From Dysgonamonadaceae bacterium (GTDB taxonomy: Bacteria; Bacteroidota; Bacteroidia; Bacteroidales; Azobacteroidaceae): a stretch of DNA of 32,517 bases. Positions 14,977 through 23,777 of this stretch are shown here, piece after piece. Both the position numbers and the translations under genes were made by a program. The notes below the pieces were generated by a model. That model searched no databases. It was given only the letters and a program-made list of their open reading frames with translations, and was not told the DNA's origin. Position 1 is the first letter of the stretch; each line of letters starts with the position of its first letter. The stretch is taken from the NCBI GenBank assembly GCA_031272085.1, contig JAISUN010000008.1, positions 1-32,517 on the forward strand, in the 5' to 3' direction.

Positions 14977-16449
14977 TTATTTCACTTTTAAATAAACTTT
15001 TTTCGTGTCAGTTCCTGCGCGGTAAACGTCTTTCCGGATGTAAATTCCATTTTGCGCAGGCTTATGAATCTTTACGCCCTGGATATTATAATATTCGGTG
15101 TAAAGTTTTTCGCCTAAATCGGCTGTCGGAGCAAGTATTCCGACATTCTGGCCGGGAACGTCCACAAGCAGAATCTGGGTTGTCGTGCCGACGTCAGACT
15201 TTATTAAACATTCTACGCCGGCAGTAGGAGGTGTAAGACAGCCTATATTGCGGTTTGCGCCTGCGGTTGAGGTATTTTGCAAGTACCAGCAATTCTGTCC
15301 GGTAGGTATGATTTGATGGGGGTCGCCGCTGCCTTTTGCCGATGCGACAATTCGGCCGAGCGTTACGTCCCATCTGATTTCCAAACCGTTTTTCGACACT
15401 ATTTTGCAGTTATCGGCAGTTCCGGAAAATTTCCAGTATTGCAATTCTTTATTGTCGTCTGTTGTGAGGTCCAAAGTCAGCGGGATATTATTTCCATTGT
15501 TTGTGAGGTAACATTCCTGCGATGATAAGGCCCTGACTTTCATTGTGTACCAATATTCATTGCCGGTCGTACTCAATATCAGGCTGCGTCCTATGCCTGC
15601 GAGCGGAATTTCGACCGTTTCCGCATCAGCGTTGGTAAGGACAAGAGTATCGGCGTACTCTTTGGCTTCTGTTGGAGCAAAAGTTATGTCCAATGTTCCG
15701 CCTTCCTTGGCAATGGTCGATGATTCGAGCAGGAAGCCGTCATTCTGTTTGAGCGAGGCCGATATTTCGCTGTTCAGGCCTGTTGCTGTGATTGAAAGCG
15801 TCTTTTTTCCCGGATTTCCGATAATGGCGTAACTATAATCGAGCGATGTAACGTCGGAATAAAAAACCGACGTAATAGGCTCTATTGTAACCGTTACCGG
15901 CGATTTTTGCCTCGACCGGATTCCGAATATGCTGTCGGCGTCGGTCAAAGTGCCTATCCTCCACGTTGTGTCGTTGGCGCTGGCGGTAGAATAAATCCTT
16001 CCCGAACCGTCGCTTTTGATAACGATGGTTATTTCTGTCGGAAGCGGGTTTAAGGTAGTGGTAAATCCGTAATAGTTAGGCGGATTGCCGTGTATCAAGG
16101 CTTTGGCAAAAGCCGTACTTTGCTTGGTTCCGCCGAGGAAATAGTTCAGAGCGAATGCTTTGCCGATTTTTTTCATTCCGGCAAACAGGGTGCATCCTAC
16201 GTCGCCGTCAAGCGCGGTATTGTAATCGGCGTCCGGCGTTGTTACCGCTGTGATTTTCCATGCTTGCGTCCGAGCCAGAGTGTCGCTGAAAGCGATTGAT
16301 ACCCAGCCGTTTTCGTCGTCGTAAGGGTTATCGCTTCCCGCCAAAGTGTGGGTTCCGTATGCCGAAGGATTGCTTTGGGCATACAAATTCGGCGTAATCA
16401 GCAACGCTCCAAAAACGATTGCAGTCAATAAGAGTAAATTTTTTTTCAT
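14977..16449 (-). CDS. Secreted multidomain protein with Ig-like, possible lectin-like and C-terminal sorting-like regions
   Basis: A 490-residue exported protein. The signal peptide covers residues 1-24 (LLITPNLYA, then QSNPS). Residues of about 30-190 form an unrecognised beta-rich domain. About 195-290 resemble an Ig-like domain of the ASPM/SPD-2/Hydin or choice-of-anchor type ([42 protein letters not shown]). About 295-430 could be a lectin-like beta-trefoil ([20 protein letters not shown]), though this is weak. The C-terminal 40 residues ([19 protein letters not shown], ending in KKVYLKVK) resemble the C-terminal domains of Bacteroidota secreted proteins, some of which are type IX secretion cargo. 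It diverges from the SusCD operon and may be functionally linked to it. No enzymatic motif was found. Confidence 0.72.
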   Translation of the reverse strand: MKKNLLLLTAIVFGALLITPNLYAQSNPSAYGTHTLAGSDNPYDDENGWVSIAFSDTLARTQAWKITAVTTPDADYNTALDGDVGCTLFAGMKKIGKAFALNYFLGGTKQSTAFAKALIHGNPPNYYGFTTTLNPLPTEITIVIKSDGSGRIYSTASANDTTWRIGTLTDADSIFGIRSRQKSPVTVTIEPITSVFYSDVTSLDYSYAIIGNPGKKTLSITATGLNSEISASLKQNDGFLLESSTIAKEGGTLDITFAPTEAKEYADTLVLTNADAETVEIPLAGIGRSLILSTTGNEYWYTMKVRALSSQECYLTNNGNNIPLTLDLTTDDNKELQYWKFSGTADNCKIVSKNGLEIRWDVTLGRIVASAKGSGDPHQIIPTGQNCWYLQNTSTAGANRNIGCLTPPTAGVECLIKSDVGTTTQILLVDVPGQNVGILAPTADLGEKLYTEYYNIQGVKIHKPAQNGIYIRKDVYRAGTDTKKVYLKVK

Positions 16450-16499
16450 ACAGTGTATAAATTAGATTTTATAATTAAAAATTATTAATTTTAAAGGTA

Positions 16500-16507
16500 C
16501 AAATATA
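16500..16507 (-). promoter_or_regulatory. Possible promoter -7 element of the secreted-protein gene
   Basis: TATATTTG on the minus strand matches TAnnTTTG about 50 bases before the start codon at 16449. The upstream TTTG is not evident, since the surrounding sequence is very AT-rich. Confidence 0.4.
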
Positions 16508-16555
16508 ACAATTTTTTATTTAATTAGAATAAAAAAATGAAAAAAAACAGTTTTT

Positions 16556-16588
16556 TTTGCAATTTTAACAAATAATAAAGTATATTTG
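16556..16588 (+). promoter_or_regulatory. Bacteroidota-type promoter of the SusCD operon
   Basis: TTTG (16556-16559) is followed after 21 bases by TATATTTG (16581-16588), a full consensus match. The start site would fall near 16594, about 30 bases before the first possible SusC ATG. No inverted repeat that would suggest an operator was noticed, and no sigma/anti-sigma pair or hybrid two-component gene is adjacent. Confidence 0.62.
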
Positions 16589-16625
16589 CAGTCCATTTGA
16601 TATATACTTAAAAATAAATCTATAT

Positions 16626-19600
16626 ATGTTAAAAATTGCAATTAGTGAGCGAATGACACCTCGAACCAAACGGCGAAAGCCGGTTTTCAACATCATGTTG
16701 GCCTTATTGCTAATGTTTCCTGCGCTTGCCGCTGCTCAACAAACCGTAACCGGCGTCGTGAAGGACGCTGAAAGCGGCGAAGAACTCGTCGGCGTGGTTG
16801 TGAACATAAAGGGTTCAACAACAGCAACTTCAACCGATGCGGACGGGAAATTTTCTATTTCGGTCAAACCGGGAGTCGCACTTCAATTCCGCCTGCTGGG
16901 ATACAACGATTTGGAGCGGAAAATAGGGGCGAACGACAAAAATATCACTGTGAAAATGTCTATGAACGAGCAGGTTCTCAACGAAGTAGTGGTTGAGGCC
17001 GGCATCATTCAGCGGAATAAACTCGGATTTACCGGTTCTCATTCGAGCATCGGAAAAGAAGAACTGAAAGCGGTGGGAAATACCAACGTCCTGCAATCGC
17101 TGAAATCAATCGACCCCGCTTTTGTGATAGTCGAAAACAATATTGCCGGTTCCGACCCCAATGCTATGCCGAATATTGAAATCCGCGGACAATCGACGCT
17201 CAATCTGTCCGAAGTTCAAGACGAATCGGAAGCAACCGGAGCCTCAAACATGCCGCTGTTTATCCTTGACGGATTCGAGGCGACGCTTGAAGAAATCAAC
17301 GACCTTGACATAAACCGCATTGAATCGATAACGCTGCTCAAAGACGCAGGCTCTACCGCAATTTACGGTTCCAAAGGCGCAAATGGGGTAGTGGTCGTCG
17401 AAACTGTGCGCCCGCAGCCGGGACAGGTTTTTGTTACTTACAACGGCGATTATTCGGTTTCAACTCCTTATTTAGATGTTTACAATATGATGAACGCCGC
17501 CGAAAAATTGGAGTTTGAGCGGCTGGGAGGACGATATACCCAAGCGCTTTCCGACCAGAAAAGATATTACGAAAATTTGGCCAAAGTAAAATCGGGAGTT
17601 GATACTTACTGGCTGAAAGAACCTGTGCAGGTAGCGTTCTCGCAAAGCCATTCGGCAACGTTGAGCGGCGGCGACAAGGTTTTGCAGTATCAGGCCGGCG
17701 TCAATTATAAAGACAACGAGGGCGTGATGAAAGACGAATACCGCAAAACCTACGGCGGCAACCTGAAACTCATTTATCGCGGAGTTGAGGGCTTGAACAT
17801 TATGAACAATATTTTTGTAACCGGCTCTAACGGACACAGCGGTTCCTGGGGGTCATTCTCCGATTTTGTTCAGGCAAATCCTTATTATTCAATGTATAAC
17901 GAAGATGGTACAATCCCTAAATATTTGGACTCTTACAGCGAAGTTACTACAACGCATACGGCGGTAAATCCGCTCTACAACGCTAAATTGCTTTCGCGGA
18001 CGGACAGCAAATCGACAGTCATTACCAACAATACGAATATCGACTGGACGGTCAGCCGCGATTTGCTATTGCGCGGAAGTTTGAGTTTAAAGCAGTCAAA
18101 AGGCAATACCATCGTCTTTGTTGACCCGCGCGACAGCCGGTACGACAATGTAGGCTACGAACAGAAAGGCCGATACACGAGCGGTTATTCCACAAACTGG
18201 TCGTACAACGCTAATATGACGGCCAATTACCGCAAAGCGGTAGCCAAAAACAATTTTACCCTCATTGTCCGCGGCGAAATAGAAGAAAAGAACAACACTT
18301 CGGAAACCTTTGCTGCACAGGGATTTCCAGAAGGCTCGGTAGGATACCCTTCGCAATCCTACTCTTACCTTTCCGGAGGGCGTCCGAGTTACAGTTCTTC
18401 CGTTGTACGCCACCTAACCAGCCTTACGGCATTCAACTACAACTATGCCTACCGCTATCTGCTCGATTTCAACTACAACCTCGACGGAGCCACCAACTTC
18501 GGGACAAACCGGCATTTCCAGTCATTCTGGTCGGCCGGAGCCGGATGGAACGTGAACCGCGAAGAATTTGCCAAAGACTGGACTTGGTTAAGCGAACTGA
18601 AACTCCGCGCAACCTACGGAACCAACGGAAATATGACGGGAAATTACACCACTTCTTCGGTTTATACTTACAATGTCGGAAACAACTTTTTCGGGCAGGC
18701 AGCCAAACTGTCGCAGGCCGGAAATCCCAATCTGAAATGGCAAGTCGTGGAAAACCTGTCGGGCGGCGTAGATATTTCCGTACTTTCAAATAATTTGCGG
18801 GTGAATTTCGACATATACCGCAAAGTTACCGACCCCCTGATAGTTTCGCTCAAACAGCGGGCTTCGTCGGGCGTGGATTCTTATCCGGTAAACCTCGGAT
18901 ATATGAATACCAAAGGTTACGAATTTAGAATCAATTACAATTTTATCAACAAGCCGAAAGACAATATTTTGGTCGGAATACGCCTGACCGGAGCGCACAA
19001 TTTCAGCACTTACGGCGGATTCAACGACGCACTAAACTACCTGAACGAAGCCTACAAAAGCGAGAATAATTCAAATATGTCGCTCAATTCGCTGCAACAG
19101 TTCCACGATGGGAACAGCCCGACCGACCTTTGGGCAGTGCGTTCGCTGGGCATCGACCCCGCCAACGGAAAGGAAATTTTCCTGACAAAAAATGGCGAAA
19201 GAACCTATATTTTCAACGCCGACGACAAGGTTGTGATTGCCAACAGCCGTCCCGATATCGAAGGAGTTGTCGGCATTAATGCACGTTACAGGCAAATTCA
19301 GTTCACAAGCACGCTGCGTTACAGTCTGGGCGCTTACAAATACAATTCAGCCCTGTTCAACAAAGTTGAAAATATCTCTTACGACAACGTGATTTACAAT
19401 CAGGATAAACGCGCTCTCTACGACCGCTGGCAGCAGCCGGGCGATATGGCAAAATTCAAAAATATCAACGTTAGCGACAACGCTTCGCTGACGCCGGTGT
19501 CGTCGCGGTTTATCCAGAGGGACAATTATCTGCGCGGCGAAGCATTCCGCCTGACATGGAATTTCAGCAGCGACAAGTGGATTAAATCCTTGCACCTGAA

Positions 19601-19721
19601 AGATTTAAGCGCAGGCGTTTCGATGAACGACTTTTTCAACCTCTATTCCATAAAAATAGAGCGCGGTATAGACGACCCCTTCGCGCGGACAGTTTCTTTC
19701 AATCTGTACGCCCGATTCTAA
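16626..19721 (+). CDS. SusC/RagA-family TonB-dependent outer-membrane transporter
   Basis: A 1031-residue TonB-dependent transporter. It has an N-terminal signal peptide (hydrophobic core IMLALLLMFPALAAAQ), a CarboxypepD_reg-like domain (QTVTGVVKDAESGEELVGV, DADGKFSISV, about residues 38-118) and a plug with PLFILDGFEATLEEIN and the SusC hallmark DINRIESITLLKDAGSTAIY, then GSKGANGVVVVET. A barrel rich in aromatic strands ends in YARF. Two ATG starts are possible, 16626 and 16653; the second gives a more usual signal peptide (MTPRTKRRKP), and neither is decided by a ribosome binding site. The SusD gene follows by 29 bases. SusC/SusD pairs import oligosaccharides or other large ligands with TonB energy. 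The substrate is unknown because no degrading enzyme is encoded alongside. Confidence 0.95.
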   Translation: MLKIAISERMTPRTKRRKPVFNIMLALLLMFPALAAAQQTVTGVVKDAESGEELVGVVVNIKGSTTATSTDADGKFSISVKPGVALQFRLLGYNDLERKIGANDKNITVKMSMNEQVLNEVVVEAGIIQRNKLGFTGSHSSIGKEELKAVGNTNVLQSLKSIDPAFVIVENNIAGSDPNAMPNIEIRGQSTLNLSEVQDESEATGASNMPLFILDGFEATLEEINDLDINRIESITLLKDAGSTAIYGSKGANGVVVVETVRPQPGQVFVTYNGDYSVSTPYLDVYNMMNAAEKLEFERLGGRYTQALSDQKRYYENLAKVKSGVDTYWLKEPVQVAFSQSHSATLSGGDKVLQYQAGVNYKDNEGVMKDEYRKTYGGNLKLIYRGVEGLNIMNNIFVTGSNGHSGSWGSFSDFVQANPYYSMYNEDGTIPKYLDSYSEVTTTHTAVNPLYNAKLLSRTDSKSTVITNNTNIDWTVSRDLLLRGSLSLKQSKGNTIVFVDPRDSRYDNVGYEQKGRYTSGYSTNWSYNANMTANYRKAVAKNNFTLIVRGEIEEKNNTSETFAAQGFPEGSVGYPSQSYSYLSGGRPSYSSSVVRHLTSLTAFNYNYAYRYLLDFNYNLDGATNFGTNRHFQSFWSAGAGWNVNREEFAKDWTWLSELKLRATYGTNGNMTGNYTTSSVYTYNVGNNFFGQAAKLSQAGNPNLKWQVVENLSGGVDISVLSNNLRVNFDIYRKVTDPLIVSLKQRASSGVDSYPVNLGYMNTKGYEFRINYNFINKPKDNILVGIRLTGAHNFSTYGGFNDALNYLNEAYKSENNSNMSLNSLQQFHDGNSPTDLWAVRSLGIDPANGKEIFLTKNGERTYIFNADDKVVIANSRPDIEGVVGINARYRQIQFTSTLRYSLGAYKYNSALFNKVENISYDNVIYNQDKRALYDRWQQPGDMAKFKNINVSDNASLTPVSSRFIQRDNYLRGEAFRLTWNFSSDKWIKSLHLKDLSAGVSMNDFFNLYSIKIERGIDDPFARTVSFNLYARF

Positions 19722-19750
19722 ATATTAACAGAAATAAACAGCATAAAGAT

Positions 19751-21265
19751 ATGAAACACAATAAGATATACATACTGCTCCTGTTGCTTCCTTTCGCTTT
19801 TGCATCCTGCGACGACTGGTTTGCCGGCGCTTTGCCGAAAGACAAGAATCTGGAAGATAAGCAGTTTTCATCCGAAAGCGACATAATCGCCACGCTCAAC
19901 GGAATTTACCGCTCAATGTCGAGCGAAAATCTTTACGGCGGATACATGACGATGACGGCGGTCGATTTGCTGGCTCACTATTATTATTACGATAGTTCGC
20001 AGTCGGCTTTTACTTATTTTATCAATATGTCGAACTATTATTACGCGGCCGACGACCCGAAGGCCGTGCTTGCCAACATCTGGAAAGAGGCTTACGTAAC
20101 GATTTTCGACATCAACAACTTTATCCACGGACTGCAAAATTCCGACGTCATTCCCGAACAGAAAAAGAAAATCCTGCTCGGCGAGTCTTACGGCCTCCGG
20201 GCATTTATCCATCTCGATATTTACCGGCTTTTCGGCCCGCAGGCGCTTCCCTATAATACTGATTATGAGGTAGTTCCTCACAATACGCTGCCGGTAGACG
20301 ATTATTTCCGGAATATTATGGCCGACATTGATACGGCTAAAATCCTGCTCGCCGCCGACCCCATCATCACAGAAGGAATAATAGGAACGGACACCGAAGG
20401 AATTAACGACGTCCCTGTGGTAGATGTTTTCCACAGTTATTTCCGCAATTTCCGGCTCAATTACTACGCTGTCCGCGCTCTGGAAGCGCGTGCGCTCATA
20501 AACCGCAATCAATCGGGCGACCACGCTGCGGCGGCCGAAATAGCAAAATCGCTGATAGCCCTCCTGGATACGGGAACGCCTTTCCACTGGACAGATACAG
20601 GCTCCCAATATTTAAACGACTATATCGCTTATTCCGAGGTGATTTTCGGAATTTATAATATCGACCTGCATACCCGCTGGAAAAATTATACCGACGGAAC
20701 CCGCGCCGGAAGCACCTATACCGTTTACGAAGACAACCTGCAAAACAACATTTTCGGAAACGACCCGCACGGAGGCGCAATCTCGCAATGGCCGGATATC
20801 CGCAGCCAGCAGTGGGTAATCAGCAAAGTGAGAGGCGACCAGTACGTTTCTACAAAGTTTCTGGAATACGACCGACTCAGTTCTTATTATCCAAATATGA
20901 TTGACCCAATACAGAATTTACAGCCGCTTATCAGGATGAGCGAGATGTATTATATTTATATTGAGGAACTTATGGATGAAGGACGTTATGATGAAGCAAC
21001 TGCCGAATTGTGCAACTTCCTGCACCACCGAGGCTGGAAGGAACAGGATACTCAACCACTGATAAATTCCGCTTCTTACCAACAGGTTTACTCTATGCTC
21101 GAAACCGAGTATTACAAAGAGTTTTACGCCGAAGGCCAGACTTTCTTTTTCCTGAAAAGAACAAACCGGCTCGGCAGTATTTTTAATGCGGCAGGAACCG
21201 GCAAAGTTTCGCCGGCAAGCACTCCAAGCCCGATTCCGCTGCCGGAAAATGAAGTTAATTTTTAA
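19751..21265 (+). CDS. SusD/RagB-family surface nutrient-binding lipoprotein
   Basis: A 504-residue lipoprotein. The signal peptide ends in a lipobox with Cys20 (PFAFASC), and the mature protein begins CDDW, an acidic start like the surface-export signals of Bacteroidota lipoproteins. The helical SusD/RagB fold is shown by DIIATLNGIYRSMSS near the N-terminus, the ILLGESYGLRAFIHLDIYRLFG segment (which carries the typical AxxyRAxxyfdLvr-like TPR motif) and the late LIRMSEMYYIYIEELM, a family hallmark. The protein caps the SusC barrel and captures ligand at the surface. It is the second gene of the operon. Its binding site residues cannot be assigned. Confidence 0.94.
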   Translation: MKHNKIYILLLLLPFAFASCDDWFAGALPKDKNLEDKQFSSESDIIATLNGIYRSMSSENLYGGYMTMTAVDLLAHYYYYDSSQSAFTYFINMSNYYYAADDPKAVLANIWKEAYVTIFDINNFIHGLQNSDVIPEQKKKILLGESYGLRAFIHLDIYRLFGPQALPYNTDYEVVPHNTLPVDDYFRNIMADIDTAKILLAADPIITEGIIGTDTEGINDVPVVDVFHSYFRNFRLNYYAVRALEARALINRNQSGDHAAAAEIAKSLIALLDTGTPFHWTDTGSQYLNDYIAYSEVIFGIYNIDLHTRWKNYTDGTRAGSTYTVYEDNLQNNIFGNDPHGGAISQWPDIRSQQWVISKVRGDQYVSTKFLEYDRLSSYYPNMIDPIQNLQPLIRMSEMYYIYIEELMDEGRYDEATAELCNFLHHRGWKEQDTQPLINSASYQQVYSMLETEYYKEFYAEGQTFFFLKRTNRLGSIFNAAGTGKVSPASTPSPIPLPENEVNF

Positions 21266-21276
21266 CGCAAAATATT

Positions 21277-22116
21277 ATGAAAAATAAAATTTTATCGATA
21301 ATCTTGACAGCGCTTGCCGCAACAGCCTTCTATTCCTGCGAATACGAAACGCTGCCATCATATAGCGCCGACGACCAGATTTATTTCAGTTACGCCGACG
21401 AGCGGGTCCCTACTTATATTGTCGATTCTTCATTCGTGCGCTTCGGATACGACATTGTTGTTAAAGCCGACACGATAGTCTGGATTGAAGTAAAAGTTCA
21501 GGGAAAAATGACGGATTATGACCGTCCCGTAAATTTCGGCCTGATAGCGGAGCAAACAACGGCGCAACTCGGCCGCGATGTGGAACTTTTGCCCGAAATA
21601 AGCCTTGTCCCTGCCGGAAGCGTGCTTGGAAAAATATATCTGAAACTGAAAAATACCGCTGCCCTCGACAATAATATGTTCGTCGCGGCAATAGAATTGA
21701 AGGAAAACGAATATTTTAAGACAGATTTTGTCGAAACAAGCAACGCAACTATAAATAAGAAAGGCACAATCAACTCTACGCATTTCAGAATATATTTCGA
21801 CAATGCCAACGAAGCGCCTAACTTCTGGGTAACAAGCCCTTACGACGGCTATCTCAACCTTATGTTCGGAAGGTATTCCAAGAAAAAATTTGCCATTCTC
21901 TGCGACCTATTCGGTTTCGACCGCGAATATTTTTCTTACGACATCTCTTTGAGCAGCGACGCTATTTCGGCGCTGTTTAATTCTCGGTTTACGTCGGTTT
22001 TAAGCACCGGCTGGTCCCGCATCTTCAAGTTGTATCTCGAAGATTATAGGCAAACTCACGGCGAGCCTCTGTATGAAGACGACGGCACAGAAATGACCGG
22101 AGGAACATCTAATTGA
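21277..22116 (+). CDS. DUF4843 domain-containing lipoprotein
   Basis: A 279-residue lipoprotein with Cys21 at the end of a typical signal peptide (ALAATAFYSC). The mature part is beta-rich (DDQIYFSYADERVP, VWIEVKVQGKMTDYDRPVNF, GSVLGKIYLKLKNT, FVAAIELKENEYF), matching the DUF4843 pattern, including the DRPV and N-rich segments. DUF4843 lipoproteins occur almost only in SusC/SusD operons, directly after SusD and before a PKD-like lipoprotein, exactly as here, and are presumed to be additional surface ligand-binding or structural parts of the complex. The gaps to the neighbouring genes are 11 and 17 bases. The family call rests on sequence pattern and context. Function is unknown. Confidence 0.85.
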   Translation: MKNKILSIILTALAATAFYSCEYETLPSYSADDQIYFSYADERVPTYIVDSSFVRFGYDIVVKADTIVWIEVKVQGKMTDYDRPVNFGLIAEQTTAQLGRDVELLPEISLVPAGSVLGKIYLKLKNTAALDNNMFVAAIELKENEYFKTDFVETSNATINKKGTINSTHFRIYFDNANEAPNFWVTSPYDGYLNLMFGRYSKKKFAILCDLFGFDREYFSYDISLSSDAISALFNSRFTSVLSTGWSRIFKLYLEDYRQTHGEPLYEDDGTEMTGGTSN

Positions 22117-22133
22117 TTAAAAAATAATAAGTT

Positions 22134-23777
22134 ATGAAAATAAAGACTATATATAAGTTCTTATTTGCGGGCTGGTTGCTGCTTGCAATGCCGGCCTGTA
22201 TCGAAGACAAGGGGAATTATGATATTCAAGAGATAAACGGAGTTACAATACAAGGAATATCAGGTTACTTAGTATATCTTGGCGGTCCTTTGAGCATTAC
22301 GCCCACATTGACATTTTCACAGGGCGAAGACCCGGAAAGTTTTGAATATGAATGGCATTTGACAGCAAGCACGCTTTCGGTAGAAAACAGAGGTACGCTT
22401 TCCACAGAGCGTAATCTGAATATAACAATCGGCGGGCAAGGAAGTCCTATTAACCGCGACGGAACTTACTACGCTATTTACAAGGTTACAAACATTAAAA
22501 CCGGAGTGGTTTATTATAGCGACATCTTCCAAATCAGCGTGCGCAACCGCACCGAAACCGGCTACATAATGCTGAATGAAACGGGCGAAAACAGTTTCGA
22601 TATCGACCTGATTTCCGTTTTTATGGATACGCTTACCCAGTCGCACAGGGTGCTTGAAGCCTTCGGCTCCGAACTCCCGCATACGAGTGCAAAACCGCTT
22701 GGGCTGGTTTGCCACGGCGATATTTACTCGCCCTCGTTGCAGGATACCTTGCCGGGCGGAAAATCGTCCAAACGCTACGCAATATGGGTGCTTTCCGATA
22801 AATTGACCGCCCGCGTCCGTATCGAGGACTTTCATTACGAACCGGAATACAACGTTTCGTCAATGTTTCTCAATCCTCCAACGGAAAATATTGCGGCTCA
22901 AATGATGTCGTCCGTCAGCCAACATTCAAATGCAATGTACCGCGATTACCTCTATTACAATGGGAACTGGTATTTTTACAATTACGGGGGCGCGATAATG
23001 TTTTATTATAAGCCGATAAATGCGGCGTCGAGCGTAAGCGAACCCTATAAAACTCCGCCCTGTATTTATCATACCCACGATGTCGGGGCTGTTATTTTCA
23101 ATGAAACGGCCAACCGCTTCGAATACCATAAGTCCAGTAACCGTGAACTGTCAGGAACTCTTCAAAATTTGCTGAAAACCGAACGTATGGAACCCGGCCA
23201 GTATTTCGACTGGGAAAATCCCGATTATCAGGTAATTACAATGGGAAACCGCAACGTAACGGACGGATTTGCAGTGGTTTACAACCGCCAGTCGCAAAAA
23301 TATGAACTTCTTACGATGTGGATAAATTCTATAACTTCGCCTGTTCCGCTTCAACTGGGAAGAGTCGAGTTTCCCGCCGATTTCGATGTTTCGGCAATCA
23401 AAGATTTTGCCTATTCGCCTTCGCTGCCGTATATCTACTGCTCGACGGAGGATAAACTTTACCGCGTTCACGTTTCATCGAAACTTACGGTGGAAGATAT
23501 TACGGCGCAGGCAGTGCCTGACGGCCATAAAATCAGCCTTGTAAAGGCTTGCGCCTATCGTTTTCCGCGTTCGGGATTGATTGCCGTGGCAACCTACGAC
23601 CCCTCCGGGCAGGTTGGCAATAATGCACAGTTAGCCTTTTACGGCGTAACTGCGCTCAATGGAAATCTGACCTTGGCAAAACATCCGGCAGCGCCGACCA
23701 GCGCAGGCTATCAGATAGATATGAAATGGACGGGTTTCGGAAAAGTTATTTGCCTCGACTATAAGAGTCCGAGTTAA
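22134..23777 (+). CDS. PKD-like family surface lipoprotein
   Basis: A 547-residue lipoprotein with Cys22 after LLLAMPA. The mature N-terminus CIEDKGNYD is typical of the PKD-like lipoproteins found at the end of SusC-SusD-DUF4843 operons. An Ig/PKD-like region covers about residues 35-145 (LGGPLSITPTLTF, FEYEWHLTAST, GTYYAIYKVTN), and the remainder is repeated beta-rich sequence with regularly spaced aromatics (YLYYNGNWYFYN, KDFAYSPSLPYIYCSTEDKL), consistent with a propeller-like fold. That is inference. A role in binding or holding the SusCD ligand at the cell surface is presumed. Its stop codon overlaps the stop of the convergent lon gene by four bases (TTAA), leaving no room for a dedicated terminator. 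Confidence 0.82.
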   Translation: MKIKTIYKFLFAGWLLLAMPACIEDKGNYDIQEINGVTIQGISGYLVYLGGPLSITPTLTFSQGEDPESFEYEWHLTASTLSVENRGTLSTERNLNITIGGQGSPINRDGTYYAIYKVTNIKTGVVYYSDIFQISVRNRTETGYIMLNETGENSFDIDLISVFMDTLTQSHRVLEAFGSELPHTSAKPLGLVCHGDIYSPSLQDTLPGGKSSKRYAIWVLSDKLTARVRIEDFHYEPEYNVSSMFLNPPTENIAAQMMSSVSQHSNAMYRDYLYYNGNWYFYNYGGAIMFYYKPINAASSVSEPYKTPPCIYHTHDVGAVIFNETANRFEYHKSSNRELSGTLQNLLKTERMEPGQYFDWENPDYQVITMGNRNVTDGFAVVYNRQSQKYELLTMWINSITSPVPLQLGRVEFPADFDVSAIKDFAYSPSLPYIYCSTEDKLYRVHVSSKLTVEDITAQAVPDGHKISLVKACAYRFPRSGLIAVATYDPSGQVGNNAQLAFYGVTALNGNLTLAKHPAAPTSAGYQIDMKWTGFGKVICLDYKSPS

